64,000 nt of DNA, from NCBI GenBank assembly GCA_937926105.1, contig CALANS010000217.1, forward strand, positions 76,974-140,973, given 5' to 3'. Positions 34,466 to 44,097 of this stretch are shown here, in pieces (within the stretch, counting starts at the first letter, position 1; each line of letters opens with the position of its first letter). The notes beneath the pieces are model-generated. The model worked only from the letters and a program-made list of their open reading frames with translations. It ran no database searches and was not told the origin of the DNA. The DNA comes from an uncultured Actinomycetes bacterium (GTDB lineage: Bacteria > Actinomycetota > Actinomycetes > Mycobacteriales > Nakamurellaceae). The translations under genes were made by a program, and so were the position numbers.

Positions 34466-35803
34466 GTGAATCCGCCGCTCCCGGACGACGTCGTGGTGGG
34501 TGACGAGGTCGAGCTGGACATCGGTCCGGTCGCTCACGGCGGCATCTGCGTGGCGCGCCTGGGCGGTGCCGGGGCCTCCGGCGGCCGGGTGGTGTTCGTG
34601 CGCTACGCGCTGCCCGGGGAGCGGGCGATGGTGCGGATCACCGAGGTGAAGCAGGGGTCGTACTGCCGTGGCGAGGCGGTGACGATCCTGCGGGCCGACC
34701 CGCGCCGGGTGGATGCGCCGTGCGCCCACTTCGGCCCGGGCGGCTGCGGGGGTTGCGATTTTCAGCACGCCGATCCGGATCTGCAGCGGGAGCTGAAGGC
34801 GACGGTGGTGGCCGAACAGCTGCGCCGGCTGGCCGCACTGGACGTACCGGTCGTGGTCGAGGAACTGCCCGGCGGCGGTGTCCGCTGGCGTACCCGGGTG
34901 CGGTGGGCGGTCGGCGCGGGCGCCGCCGGGGGCGGTGACGTGGCCATCGGGCCCCGCCGGTACCGCTCGCACGCCGTCGTCCCGGTCGGCGGCGCTGCGC
35001 CCTGCCTGATCGCCGGCCCCGGGCTCACCGACGCGGCGGCCGGGCTGCGACCACCCGATGGCGCGGACGAGGTGGTACTCGTGCGTACCGCGGACGGGCC
35101 GCCCGCGGTGTCCTGGCAACGCCGCGGGCGAACGCTGGTCGCGGCGTCGGCCGGCCCGGGTCGGCGATCGCGACGCGCCGCTCGGGCCGGTGCGCGGCCG
35201 GTCGCCGGGGGCCGTGTCGAGCTGGTCGAACGGGCCGCGGGGCGAGCGTTCGCCGTCGGCGCCACCGGTTTCTGGCAGGCCCACGCGCACGCAGCGGACA
35301 CCCTGTGCGGTGCCGTCGCCGACGCACTCGGCGAGCTGGACCTGACCGGTGCCACCGCCTGGGACCTGTACGGCGGCGTCGGGCTGTTCGCGGCGGTGCT
35401 GGCCGACCTGGTGGGCCCCGACGGCTCCGTCACCACCGTCGAGCACGACCGGGAGGCGTCCACCCTGGCGGCGCTGAATCTGCGCGATTGTCCTCGGACG
35501 CTGGCGCTACGGGCCCGGGTGGACGCTGCGCTCACGGCACCGGCTCGGCCGCAGGGGCTGGCCGGCCCGGTGGACGCCGTCGTGCTGGACCCGCCGCGAT
35601 CCGGCGCGGGACCGGCGGTGTGCCGGGCGATCGCCGAGCGCGAGCCTCGGGTGATCGTGTACGTGGCATGCGACCCGGCCGCGCTGGCCCGGGACACCGC
35701 GGCCCTGGTGGGCGCGGGCTACCGGCTGGACATGTTGCGGGCATTGGATGCGTTCCCGCAGACCCACCACGTCGAGTGTGTGGCCCGGTTCCTGCCGGCG
35801 TAG
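34466..35803 (+). CDS. TrmA/RumA-family RNA (uracil-5) methyltransferase
   Basis: 445 residues. An N-terminal TRAM domain (VGDEVELDIGPVAHGGICVARL) is followed by the Fe-S cluster cysteines CAHFGPGGCGGCDFQ (about 88-102) and the C-terminal methyltransferase domain with DLYGGVGLFAAVLA, DPPRSGAGP and the catalytic Cys in YVACDPAALARD. It uses SAM to methylate uracil C5 in rRNA or tRNA. A low-complexity Arg/Gly run sits near residues 225-250. GTG 34466 begins 8 bp after the permease stop. Confidence 0.9.
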   Translation: MNPPLPDDVVVGDEVELDIGPVAHGGICVARLGGAGASGGRVVFVRYALPGERAMVRITEVKQGSYCRGEAVTILRADPRRVDAPCAHFGPGGCGGCDFQHADPDLQRELKATVVAEQLRRLAALDVPVVVEELPGGGVRWRTRVRWAVGAGAAGGGDVAIGPRRYRSHAVVPVGGAAPCLIAGPGLTDAAAGLRPPDGADEVVLVRTADGPPAVSWQRRGRTLVAASAGPGRRSRRAARAGARPVAGGRVELVERAAGRAFAVGATGFWQAHAHAADTLCGAVADALGELDLTGATAWDLYGGVGLFAAVLADLVGPDGSVTTVEHDREASTLAALNLRDCPRTLALRARVDAALTAPARPQGLAGPVDAVVLDPPRSGAGPAVCRAIAEREPRVIVYVACDPAALARDTAALVGAGYRLDMLRALDAFPQTHHVECVARFLPA

Positions 35804-35823
35804 CCGGCGCGGGTCGCCCTTCC

Positions 35824-36081
35824 TTAGTGCGTGTGGGCGGCCGCGAGCCGGCGAAGCGGCGGGTCGGTCTTCGGCGGCACCCGCCGGGCCGACAGGTCGC
35901 CCAGCAGCCGATGGGTGGCGGCGGCGATCGCTGCCACCGCCTCGTCGACCGCCGGCCGGGCGGCGACGGAGATCGACGACAGCGCGGCCACCTTGCGCAC
36001 GTACTGCAGCGCGGCGGCGGCGACCTCCTCGTCGGTAGCGGGTGGTTCCAGTCCGCGCAGCGCGGTGATGTTGCGACACAT
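35824..36081 (-). CDS. DUF2277 protein
   Basis: 85 residues. The start MCRNITALRGLEPPATDEEVAAAALQYVRKVAALS is the full DUF2277 signature. It is a small, mostly helical cytosolic protein; function unknown. Convergent with the TrmA-like gene, 20 bp apart, and followed by the glycerophosphodiesterase gene on the same strand. Confidence 0.88.
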   Translation of the reverse strand: MCRNITALRGLEPPATDEEVAAAALQYVRKVAALSSISVAARPAVDEAVAAIAAATHRLLGDLSARRVPPKTDPPLRRLAAAHTH

Positions 36082-36114
36082 GCCTGCCAGCGTAAGGGTC
36101 GACGCCCGGCCGTC

Positions 36115-36894
36115 TCAGGTCTCGGTGCGGCCCGCCATGCGCCCGGATTGCCAGGCCAGCAGCGCGCCCGGGTCGTCGGTGATGATGCCGTCCACGCCCA
36201 GCTTGGTCAGCGCCGCCCACTGGTCGGGGTCGTTGACGAACCACGGTTGTATCGCGATGCCGGCCCGGTGCAGCTCGGCGACCACGTCCGGGCGGCGCAG
36301 CACCTCGGCCACGTCCGGGTTGTAGGTGACGGCGCCCAGATCGTGGCAGTCCGCGACGGGATCGTCACCGATGATCTCCACCAGCAGGCCGATCGGCTCC
36401 TCCGGCAGGATCGCGCGCAGCCGCCGCAGCACCGGCACGTCGAAGGACTGCAGGAACACTCGGTCGGCGGCGTTCGCCGCCCGGATCGCCGCAACGATGG
36501 CCGCCACCTGCTCCGCGGTGTGCTCGCCCTTGATCTCCAGCAGCAGCCGACGACCGCCCGTCAGCTCGGCGAGCAGTTCCTGCAGCGCCGGGATGCGCGT
36601 TCCGGTGAACGACACGTCGAACCAGGCGCCGGCGTCCAGTGCGGCCAACGCACTGCGGGCCAGGGCGCGCACCAGGCCGGTGCCGTCGGTGGTGCGGTCC
36701 ACCGCGTCGTCGTGGATCAGCACCAGGGCGTCGTCGGCAGTGGGCTGCACATCGGTCTCCACCCAGCACGCGCCGGCGGCCCACGCGGCATGGAACGCCG
36801 CCATGGTGTTCTCCGGAGCCGCCGCGCTGGCTCCCCGGTGGGCGATCACCAGCGGGGCAGCGCCGTCGCGCAGCAGGGGTTCGGGAACGGACAC
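36115..36894 (-). CDS. Glycerophosphodiester phosphodiesterase
   Basis: 259 residues, a GDPD TIM barrel. IAHRGASAAAPENTMAAFHAAWAAGACWVETDVQPTADDALVLIHDD contains the catalytic His pair and the Glu/Asp metal ligands. It hydrolyses glycerophosphodiesters to glycerol-3-phosphate and an alcohol. No signal peptide, so it acts in the cytosol (UgpQ-like). GTG 36894 is the start; the 162-bp divergent gap holds the dxs ribosome binding site. Confidence 0.9.
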   Translation of the reverse strand: MSVPEPLLRDGAAPLVIAHRGASAAAPENTMAAFHAAWAAGACWVETDVQPTADDALVLIHDDAVDRTTDGTGLVRALARSALAALDAGAWFDVSFTGTRIPALQELLAELTGGRRLLLEIKGEHTAEQVAAIVAAIRAANAADRVFLQSFDVPVLRRLRAILPEEPIGLLVEIIGDDPVADCHDLGAVTYNPDVAEVLRRPDVVAELHRAGIAIQPWFVNDPDQWAALTKLGVDGIITDDPGALLAWQSGRMAGRTET

Positions 36895-37056
36895 AACTCG
36901 TCACGGTAGTCCGATCACCGGCGATGCGCCGGGCACCGGGTGCCGCACCCGGCCCGGCCCGCCGCGCAGGGATCGCCGCGGGCGGTACCGTCAAGAGGTC
37001 GCCGACGTCGCCGGCGGGGGCCGGCGGGTCCCGCAGCGCTATGAGAAGGAGAAATC

Positions 37057-38979
37057 GTGGCAGGACTGCGCCGGGTCAGTTCGCCGGCCGCTGTCCGGGC
37101 GCTGTCCGGGCCGGAATTGGTGGAGGCCGCCGCGGATATCCGCGCCTTCCTGGTGGAGAAGGTCGCCAAGGTGGGAGGGCACTTGGGCCCCAACCTCGGC
37201 ATCGTGGAACTCACCCTGGCCCTGCATCGGGTGTTCGATTCTCCGTCCGACCCGATCCTGTTCGACGTGGGGCACCAGGCCTACGTGCACAAGATCGTCA
37301 CCGGTCGAGCCGACGACTTCGACACCCTGCGCACCCGCAAGGGCCTGTCGGGTTATCCCAACCGCGCCGAGTCCGAACACGACTGGGTGGAGAATTCGCA
37401 CGCCTCCACCTCGCTGGCCTACGCCGACGGCCTGGCCAAGGCGTTCGCGCTGCGCGGCGAGCGGTATCGCACCGTGGTAGCGGTGATCGGCGACGGTGCG
37501 CTGACCGGCGGGATGGCCTGGGAGGCGCTGAACAACATCGCCGCGGCCCCCGATCGGTCGGTGGTGATCGTGCTCAACGACAACGGCCGTTCGTACGCGC
37601 CGACTGCCGGCGGGATGGCCGAGCGGCTGGCGGCGCTGCGGCTGCGGCCGGGCTACGAACGCATGCTGAGCCGGGTGAAGGCGACCCTGCCGCGCACGCC
37701 GGTGGTGGGCCGGCCGCTGTACGGCTTGCTGCACGCGACCAAGTCCGCGATCAAGGACTGGTTGCTGCCGGAGACCCTGTTCGCCGACCTGGGCTTGAAG
37801 TATCTGGGCCCCATCGACGGGCACGATGTCGGTGCTCTGGAGCGAGCCTTGCGGCGCGCCAAGCACTTTCGCGGTCCTGTGCTGGTCCATTGCCTGACCC
37901 GCAAGGGCCACGGCTACCCTCCTGCCGAGCACGATGACGCCGAGCTGATGCACTCCCCGCCGGCTTTCGACCCGACCACCGGCACCCCACTGCCGCGGCC
38001 GGGCACCACCTGGACCGAGGTATTCGGCCGCGAGCTGGTGGCCCTCGGCGCCGAGCGCGACGACCTGGTAGCGGTGACGGCGGCGATGCGCGGACCCACC
38101 GGACTGAACGCATTCGCCTCCGCGTTCGGCGACCGGGTCTTCGACGTCGGCATCGCCGAGCAGCACGCCATGACCTCTGCGGCCGGCCTGGCCATGGGTG
38201 GCATGCACCCGGTGGTGGCGATCTATTCCACCTTCATGGGCCGCGCCTTCGACCAGCTGATGATGGACTGTGCGCTGCACCGGCTGCCGGTCACGGTGGT
38301 GCTGGACCGGGCCGGGGTGACCGGACCGGATGGTCCCAGCCACCATGGCATGTGGGATCTCACGCTGGCGGCCACGGTGCCTGGCCTGCGCGTGGCGGCG
38401 CCCAGGGACGCGCCCAGCCTGGCCGAGGAGCTGGCCGAGGCAGTGGCAGTGCAGGACGGACCGACACTGCTGCGCTGGCCCAAGGGTGCGGTGCCGGAGC
38501 CGATCCCCGCGGTGCGCCGGGTGGGTGGCGTCGAAGTGCTGGCGGAACCGGAACCGTCTGGCCCCGAACGGGATTCGCTCGACGTGCTGCTGGTGGCGGT
38601 GGGGGCGTTCGCCGCGACCGCCGTCGAGGTGGCCCGTCGGCTGGACGATCAGGGCATCGGGGTGACGGTGGTGGATCCACGGTGGGTGCTGCCGGTCCCG
38701 GACGAGCTGGTACAGCTGGCCCAGGATCACCGCAGGGTGGTGACGCTGGAGGATGGCGGGCGTTCCGGCGGGGTCGGTGCGGCGGTGGCGGATCGACTGT
38801 CCGGCACGGGGGTGCCGGTGACGATACTGGCCCTGCCGCAAGAATTCCTGGCCGCGGGATCGCGATCCGAGCTGCTGGACGAGGTGGGGCTGTCTGTGCA
38901 GGCGGTGGCCAGGACCATCACCGAACTGGCGGTGGCGGGGCAGGAGGCCCCATCCGACGAGATCTCGGGACGGCGGTAG
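37057..38979 (+). CDS. dxs: 1-deoxy-D-xylulose-5-phosphate synthase
   Basis: 640 residues, full length. The thiamine-diphosphate motif is readable as [22 protein letters not shown] with the closing LNDNG. The His in GHQAYVHK, the pyrimidine-domain part [19 protein letters not shown] and the C-terminal transketolase domain are present. It condenses pyruvate and glyceraldehyde-3-phosphate, the first step of the MEP isoprenoid route. GTG 37057 follows AGAAGGAG at 5 bp. A two-component system follows 2 bp after its stop. Confidence 0.95.
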   Translation: MAGLRRVSSPAAVRALSGPELVEAAADIRAFLVEKVAKVGGHLGPNLGIVELTLALHRVFDSPSDPILFDVGHQAYVHKIVTGRADDFDTLRTRKGLSGYPNRAESEHDWVENSHASTSLAYADGLAKAFALRGERYRTVVAVIGDGALTGGMAWEALNNIAAAPDRSVVIVLNDNGRSYAPTAGGMAERLAALRLRPGYERMLSRVKATLPRTPVVGRPLYGLLHATKSAIKDWLLPETLFADLGLKYLGPIDGHDVGALERALRRAKHFRGPVLVHCLTRKGHGYPPAEHDDAELMHSPPAFDPTTGTPLPRPGTTWTEVFGRELVALGAERDDLVAVTAAMRGPTGLNAFASAFGDRVFDVGIAEQHAMTSAAGLAMGGMHPVVAIYSTFMGRAFDQLMMDCALHRLPVTVVLDRAGVTGPDGPSHHGMWDLTLAATVPGLRVAAPRDAPSLAEELAEAVAVQDGPTLLRWPKGAVPEPIPAVRRVGGVEVLAEPEPSGPERDSLDVLLVAVGAFAATAVEVARRLDDQGIGVTVVDPRWVLPVPDELVQLAQDHRRVVTLEDGGRSGGVGAAVADRLSGTGVPVTILALPQEFLAAGSRSELLDEVGLSVQAVARTITELAVAGQEAPSDEISGRR

Positions 38980-38981
38980 CA

Positions 38982-39656
38982 ATGCGCGTGCTGGTGGTGG
39001 AGGACGAGCAGCCGTTGGCCGACGCGATCGCCCGCGGGCTGCGCGCGGAGGGAATGGCCGTCGACGTGGCCTATGACGGCATCCAGGGGCACGAGAAGGC
39101 CACCGTCACCCGGTACGACGTGCTGGTGCTGGATCGGGATCTGCCCGGCATGCACGGCGACGATCTGCTGGCCGACCTGGTGGCCTCGGGCAGCCTGACT
39201 CGGGTGCTGCTGCTGACGGCGGCGGCCGGCATCGATGAGAAGGTGCAGGGGCTGTCCCTGGGGGCCGACGACTACCTGGCCAAGCCGTTCGCATTCGCCG
39301 AACTCGTGGCGCGGGTGCGGGCGTTGGGCCGGCGGGCCACGCCCGCCGCACCGCCGGTGTTGCGGGCCGGCGAGGTCGAGCTGGACCCGTCGCGGCGCAC
39401 CGTGATCCGGGCCGGGGAACCGATCGAGTTGACCCGCAAGGAGTTCGGCGTGCTGGAGGTGCTACTCGCTGCCGACGGTGCCGTGGTCTCCAGCGAGGAG
39501 CTGCTGGAGCGGGTGTGGGACGAGAACGCCGATCCGTTCACCACCACCGTGCGGGTGACGGTGATGACGTTGCGCCGCAAGCTCGGTGAGCCGGGCGTGA
39601 TCGACACGGTGGTCGGATCCGGGTATCGGATCGCGGTCGCCAATGGCAGCGCCTGA
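38982..39656 (+). CDS. OmpR/PhoB-family response regulator
   Basis: 224 residues. Receiver domain with the phosphoacceptor Asp51 in VLVLDRDLPG, Thr in LLLTAA and Lys in YLAKPF, then a winged-helix domain (about 128-220, ELTRKEFGVLEVLLAADGAVVSSEELLERVW). Its stop overlaps the start of the histidine kinase by 14 bp. The signal and targets are unknown. Confidence 0.9.
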   Translation: MRVLVVEDEQPLADAIARGLRAEGMAVDVAYDGIQGHEKATVTRYDVLVLDRDLPGMHGDDLLADLVASGSLTRVLLLTAAAGIDEKVQGLSLGADDYLAKPFAFAELVARVRALGRRATPAAPPVLRAGEVELDPSRRTVIRAGEPIELTRKEFGVLEVLLAADGAVVSSEELLERVWDENADPFTTTVRVTVMTLRRKLGEPGVIDTVVGSGYRIAVANGSA

Positions 39657-40887
39657 CGCGACCGGGCCGTCGAGGGCTGCGGCCAATGCGTCGGGGCCGG
39701 CCGTGACCATGTCGGAGCCCGCCGGGTCGCCGCGCCCGATCACCACACCGGCGCGGGGCGGGTTACGGTTGCGGCTGACGCTGCTGTTCACCGCGCTGCT
39801 GGCGCTGGTGGGTGGGCTGCTGATCGCGCTGGCCTATCTGCTGGTGGCCCGGGTGGTGTCGGCGCTGCCGCAACTGCCGCCCGGAACACCGGTGGTCGTC
39901 GATGGCACCGTCACCGATGCGGCCACCGTGACGGCCGACGTGATCGAGCACGGACGCAATACCGTCTTGATCGTCGGCCTGATCGCGTTCGCCGTCGAAG
40001 TGATCGCCGGGGCGGTGGTCTCCTGGGTACTGGTCGGGCGCGCCCTGCGGCCGCTGTCCACCCTGACTACGGCCGCGCGGTCGCTGTCGGAGTCCTCGCT
40101 GGACCAGCGGATCGCCCTGTCGGGCCCCCGCGACGAGGTGGCACTGTTGGCCGATACGTTCGACGAGATGACCGGGCGGCTACAGGCCGCCTTCGCTGCC
40201 GAACGCCGATTCGTGGCCAATGCCTCGCATGAGCTGCGCACCCCGCTGGCGGTGATCCGCACCGAGATCGACGTGACGCTGGCCGATCCCGGGGCGTCCG
40301 TGGCGGATCTGCGGCGGATGGGGGAGGTGGCCAGGGAGGCCACCGAGCGGGCCGACGCGCTGGTGGGCGCCCTGCTGCTGCTGGCTCGCACCCAGGCCAG
40401 GGGGCTGTCCGAGCGCCGCGAGGTGGATCTTGCGACGCTGCCCCAACGCGCGCTGGCCGCGGTCGAGGCGGACCGGGCCGCCAAGGGCCTGGACGTTCAG
40501 GTGCGGGTCCGGCCGGCGGCGGTGCTGGGGGATCGGGTGCTGCTGGAACGATTGGCGGGCAACCTGATTGAGAATGCGGTGCGGCACAACATGCCCGGCG
40601 GTTGGATCCGGGTCGGTGTCGACGAGCGCGGTGGCCAGGCGACCATAACGGTGTCGGCGTCCGGGCCCGAAGTGTCGGCATCGGCCGCGCCGCAGCTGTT
40701 CGAGCCATTCCGGCAGGGGCGGGATCGCACCTCCCGCACCGGGACCGGGCTCGGCCTGTCGATCGTACGCGCCATTGCACAGGCGCATGGCGGCACCGCT
40801 ACCGCGGCGGCGATTCCCGGTGGTGGGCTGGAGGTCAGCGTGGCGCTGCCAGCACTGTCCGATACAGGTGATGGCACATCGCGATGA
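39643..40887 (+). CDS. Sensor histidine kinase
   Basis: 414 residues. Two membrane helices (about 45-70 and 105-128) flank a small extracellular loop of about 35 residues. HAMP follows (VGRALRPLSTLTTAARSLSESSLDQRI), then HisKA with the phospho-His at 196 in ANASHELRTPLAVI and HATPase_c (NLIENAVRHN, GTGLGLSIVRAIAQAHGG). Small-loop kinases of this type often sense envelope or intramembrane signals. The 3' end overlaps the convergent TDT transporter gene by 53 bp. Confidence 0.9.
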   Translation: MAAPDATGPSRAAANASGPAVTMSEPAGSPRPITTPARGGLRLRLTLLFTALLALVGGLLIALAYLLVARVVSALPQLPPGTPVVVDGTVTDAATVTADVIEHGRNTVLIVGLIAFAVEVIAGAVVSWVLVGRALRPLSTLTTAARSLSESSLDQRIALSGPRDEVALLADTFDEMTGRLQAAFAAERRFVANASHELRTPLAVIRTEIDVTLADPGASVADLRRMGEVAREATERADALVGALLLLARTQARGLSERREVDLATLPQRALAAVEADRAAKGLDVQVRVRPAAVLGDRVLLERLAGNLIENAVRHNMPGGWIRVGVDERGGQATITVSASGPEVSASAAPQLFEPFRQGRDRTSRTGTGLGLSIVRAIAQAHGGTATAAAIPGGGLEVSVALPALSDTGDGTSR

Positions 40888-41881
40888 AGACCACCACGAA
40901 AACGGCGAGTGCAAACCAGCTTTCCACGTCTCCGATCTGGCGCACCAGAGGCAGGTGATCGGCCTCGCCCAGGTCGACCGCGCAGACGCCGTACATCCCG
41001 AGCGGAAAGACCATGCTCCACAGGTTCTGGTCGTAACGCAGTGGCACCCGGTGATGCCGGTGCCGCCACCAGGTCTCCGCGCCGAGCACCGGAATCAGCC
41101 AGGTGGCGAACGCCCAGAACACCACCGAGATCCCTGCCACCAGGCTGCGTGTGGCGTCCACCATGGGCGTGGCGACCATCACCACGATCCGGGTCCCTGC
41201 CAGCACCGTGATAGCGCAGGCTCCCATCGCCACCCAGTAGGACGCGGTGAGGTCTTCGGGTCGGAGGCGATACTGCATCATCCGCATCGCCACGAAGACA
41301 CCCGCCGCGCCGTACAGGAACAACCCGACCGACCAGGCGACGATGGCGACCAGGGCAAGCACCGCGCGGGAGTTCTCGCTGTCCGGTTGCAGGGTGGCGG
41401 CCGCGACCGATACCGATTGGCTGGCCACGACCCACACGAACCAGGTGCCATTTGCCGAGGCCAGGATCGGGCGCCGGGCATGCCCCAGCACGGCCGTCCA
41501 CGGAGTGACGTAGGAGAGCACCAATCCGCACGCGCCGGTGACCACGAAGAGCACGATCGCCAGCTGATGATCTCCGCGCAATGCCAGCCGCACCACGATC
41601 ACGTCCAGCCCGGCCACGAAGGTCAGAAAGCCGAATGCCCGTCGCGGGTCGGCGAAGTCGACCATCACGTCGCGCCGGTAGGCGATCACTCGCCACGCTG
41701 TCAGCGTCAGTAGCAGCACGAACATCCCGACGGACAGCCACAACAGTAGGTCGGACAGCGTGCGCAGTCCCGCCAGCTCCATGCCGACCGACACGATGCC
41801 GGTGGCCATGACCAATGCGCCGTAGCCCGGTGCGAGCGTGCGCACCGCGTGCAGGAATCGACCGGACAGTCCGTTGGTCAC
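40835..41881 (-). CDS. TDT-family (TehA/SLAC1-like) membrane transporter
   Basis: 348 residues with about ten helices, starting TLAPGYGALVMATGIVSVGMELAG, the usual start of tellurite-resistance/C4-dicarboxylate transporter proteins. WSMVFPLGMYGVC near the C-terminus is also typical. Likely exports or imports a small anion; substrate unknown. GTG 41881 is preferred to GTG 41962, since the extra 27 residues are Arg/Pro-rich and not conserved. The 53-bp convergent overlap with the kinase gene is unusual but both frames look real. Confidence 0.8.
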   Translation of the reverse strand: MTNGLSGRFLHAVRTLAPGYGALVMATGIVSVGMELAGLRTLSDLLLWLSVGMFVLLLTLTAWRVIAYRRDVMVDFADPRRAFGFLTFVAGLDVIVVRLALRGDHQLAIVLFVVTGACGLVLSYVTPWTAVLGHARRPILASANGTWFVWVVASQSVSVAAATLQPDSENSRAVLALVAIVAWSVGLFLYGAAGVFVAMRMMQYRLRPEDLTASYWVAMGACAITVLAGTRIVVMVATPMVDATRSLVAGISVVFWAFATWLIPVLGAETWWRHRHHRVPLRYDQNLWSMVFPLGMYGVCAVDLGEADHLPLVRQIGDVESWFALAVFVVVFIAMCHHLYRTVLAAPR

Positions 41882-41992
41882 TGTGCGGAGCGTAAACCCG
41901 AGGTTGCCGGCTCGCCGGTCGAGGCGCGCGAGTGCCGGACACGGGTGTGGCCGACGCGACACCGGCCGCCCGGTGACGACGGTCGCTGCGGA

Positions 41993-43189
41993 TCAGGCTG
42001 GTGTGGCCTGGCCGTTGACCTCCGCGCGTGCCGCCACGAACGCGTCGACACATCGACGCACGTCGTCCTCGGTGTGCGCGGCGGACAGTTGCACCCTGAT
42101 GCGCGCCGCTCCACGGGGCACGACCGGGTAGGAGAAGGCGATCACGTACACGCCGTGGGCCAGCATTGCGTCGGCGACCTGTGCCGCCAGCCGGGCATCA
42201 CCGAACATCACCGGCGTGATCGGGTGCGAGCCGGGGAGCAGCTCGAATCCGGCTGCGGACATCAGCGAGCGAAACAGCGACGTGTTGGCTGCCAGCCGGT
42301 CACGCTGCTCGCCGCCCGCCGCGATCAGCTCCAGGGCTGCCATCGATCCGGCGACCACCGAGGGAGCGACGGCGTTGGAGAACAGATACGGGCGGGACCG
42401 CTGCCGTAGCAGGGCCACGATCTCGGCGTGCCCGGCGAGGTAGCCGCCGGACGCGCCGCCCAGTGCCTTACCCAGGGTCCCGGACACCAGGTCGACCCTG
42501 TCCTGCACCCCGAAATGGTCGGGAGTTCCCGCCCCGTTCGGGCCGATGAAGCCGACCGCGTGTGAGTCGTCGACCATCACCATCGCGTCGTGACGATCGG
42601 CCAGCTCGCAGATCTCGTCCAGCGGGGCGAGGTAGCCGTCCATCGAGAAGACACCGTCGGTGACGATGAGCCGTCGCCGGGCCCCCGCGGCCGCCCGGAG
42701 TTGCTCGGCCAGGTCGGCCATGTCCCGGTTGCGATAACGCAGTCGCCCTGCCTTGCACAGCCGGATGCCGTCGATGATCGACGCGTGGTTGAGCTCGTCG
42801 GAGATGACGGCGTCGTTCTCGTTCAGCAGCACCTCGAACACGCCGCCGTTCGCGTCGAAACAGGACGAGTACAGGATCGTGTCGTCGGTGTGCAGGAACT
42901 CCGACAGCCGGGATTCCAACGCGGTGTGTTGGGTCTGGGTACCGCAGATGAACCGGACGCTGGCCATGCCGAAACCCCATTCGTCCAGCGCCGCCCGCGC
43001 GGCGCTCAGCACGGCGGGGTGGTTGGCGAGCCCGAGATAGTTGTTGGCGCAGAAGTTCAGCACCTCCGCGCCGCCCGAGGAGATCGAGCGGCCCTGGGCC
43101 GAGCCCAGCGTCCGCTCGTTCTTGAACAGCCCGGCCGACCGGATCTCGTCCAGCTCGCCGCGAAGCTGATCCCGTACGCCGTCGAACAT
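41993..43189 (-). CDS. kbl: Glycine C-acetyltransferase (2-amino-3-ketobutyrate CoA ligase)
   Basis: 398 residues, an alpha-oxoamine synthase with [17 protein letters not shown], the substrate region [29 protein letters not shown] (PLP-binding Asp and His) and [15 protein letters not shown] with the Schiff-base Lys are all present. It cleaves 2-amino-3-oxobutyrate with CoA to glycine and acetyl-CoA, the second step of threonine breakdown after Tdh; a tdh gene lies at 54686. ATG 43189 has AGAGGAG 8 bp upstream. The gene is 92 bp downstream of the GntR regulator on the same strand. Confidence 0.94.
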   Translation of the reverse strand: MFDGVRDQLRGELDEIRSAGLFKNERTLGSAQGRSISSGGAEVLNFCANNYLGLANHPAVLSAARAALDEWGFGMASVRFICGTQTQHTALESRLSEFLHTDDTILYSSCFDANGGVFEVLLNENDAVISDELNHASIIDGIRLCKAGRLRYRNRDMADLAEQLRAAAGARRRLIVTDGVFSMDGYLAPLDEICELADRHDAMVMVDDSHAVGFIGPNGAGTPDHFGVQDRVDLVSGTLGKALGGASGGYLAGHAEIVALLRQRSRPYLFSNAVAPSVVAGSMAALELIAAGGEQRDRLAANTSLFRSLMSAAGFELLPGSHPITPVMFGDARLAAQVADAMLAHGVYVIAFSYPVVPRGAARIRVQLSAAHTEDDVRRCVDAFVAARAEVNGQATPA

Positions 43190-43239
43190 GGTCCGGCTCC
43201 TCTCTGGCAGATTCCTCTGCGCCGATGATGGTGGCACCC

Positions 43240-43259
43240 ACCCCGATCCGCGTCGGGGT
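43240..43259. terminator. Small hairpin between gntR and kbl
   Basis: ACCCCGA (43240-43246) and TCGGGGT (43253-43259) form a 7-bp stem with a 6-nt loop. It may attenuate transcription from the regulator gene into kbl. Weak by itself. Confidence 0.3.
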
Positions 43260-43281
43260 ACTGGCCGCTTCGAGATGCGTG

Positions 43282-43962
43282 CTAGGCGATCGGGGCGTCC
43301 TGCAGCTCCTGCGAGGAGATGATGGCCATCGCCAGATCCACTGCCCGGTTCGGATCGCGCCTGGCGATCGCATCCAGCAGCGCCTCGTGATCATCACCGT
43401 CCGGTTGCATGGCGTGCTGCAGGGACTGGGTGGAGTCCACCGAATCGCGCAGGGCCAGGCTCAGCGTCTCGTAGAGGTCCAGCAGTAGACGGTTGTGCGC
43501 CGACCGGGCGACGGCCAGATGGAATCGCATGTCGGCCGTGGCGAAGGCCGTCCGATCGCCTGCCACCGCGGCCTCGTGCCGGCGCGTCAGTTCCTGTCGC
43601 ATGACCGTGAGGTCATCCTCATTGCGGCGGATCGCTGACTGCCGAGCGGCCGCGCCGTCCAGGCCGCGACGCACTTCCAGGACCTCCGTCGTCGAGCTCT
43701 TGCTGAACCTGCGGCTCAGCGCCACCGTCGATTCGTCCGTCGCCACCACGTAGGTGCCATCGCCCTGGCGAACCGCCAGCAGGCCGGAGTGCACCAGCGC
43801 TCGGGTGGCCTCGCGCAGGGTGGTGCGACTGATGCCGAGCGCCTGGGTCTGCTCTGCCTCCGACGGCAGCCGATCGCCGAGCCCCCACGTCCCGTCCAGA
43901 ATCTGTCGTCGGAGCTCCTCGATTGCGCTCTCGACGGCTGTCCTGCGCTGGATCTTTGCCAT
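43282..43962 (-). CDS. GntR-family (FadR/FCD type) transcriptional regulator
   Basis: 226 residues. N-terminal winged HTH ([41 protein letters not shown]) and a C-terminal FCD helical ligand domain from about residue 90, with Asp/His residues ([26 protein letters not shown]) that usually bind a metal and a carboxylate effector. ATG 43962 follows GGGAGG. It is divergent from the isomerase gene and the gap holds a palindrome that also occurs upstream of two other island genes, so it is the likely local regulator. Confidence 0.9.
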   Translation of the reverse strand: MAKIQRRTAVESAIEELRRQILDGTWGLGDRLPSEAEQTQALGISRTTLREATRALVHSGLLAVRQGDGTYVVATDESTVALSRRFSKSSTTEVLEVRRGLDGAAARQSAIRRNEDDLTVMRQELTRRHEAAVAGDRTAFATADMRFHLAVARSAHNRLLLDLYETLSLALRDSVDSTQSLQHAMQPDGDDHEALLDAIARRDPNRAVDLAMAIISSQELQDAPIA

Positions 43963-44072
43963 CGGCGACCCCTCCCACTCTGCAGGTTCGGAGCCGAACG
44001 TTTCGGGCACCGGTGTCAAGACCATCATGATGATCGCCCCGAGAAAAGTATCCCGAGAGTGTTCCGTAAACG

Positions 44073-44094
44073 CCAGACGTCTGGTAATCATACC
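44073..44094. promoter_or_regulatory. Operator copy 1 (palindromes CCAGACGTCTGG and TGGTAATCA)
   Basis: CCAGACGTCTGG (44073-44084) is a perfect 12-bp palindrome and runs into CGTCTGGTAATCATACC (44078-44094), which matches CGTMTGRTWAYCAKACG at 16 of 17 positions. It lies between the gntR start and the isomerase start (44098). A second copy of the 19-mer CAGACGTCTGGTAATCATA is at 50458. FadR-group GntR proteins bind short palindromes of this length. Confidence 0.7.
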
Positions 44095-44097
44095 TAC

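Noticed and set aside
35305..36909. A 534-codon plus-strand frame
   Set aside because: It overlaps the TrmA-like, DUF2277 and glycerophosphodiesterase genes and has an Arg/Gly-biased product without domains.
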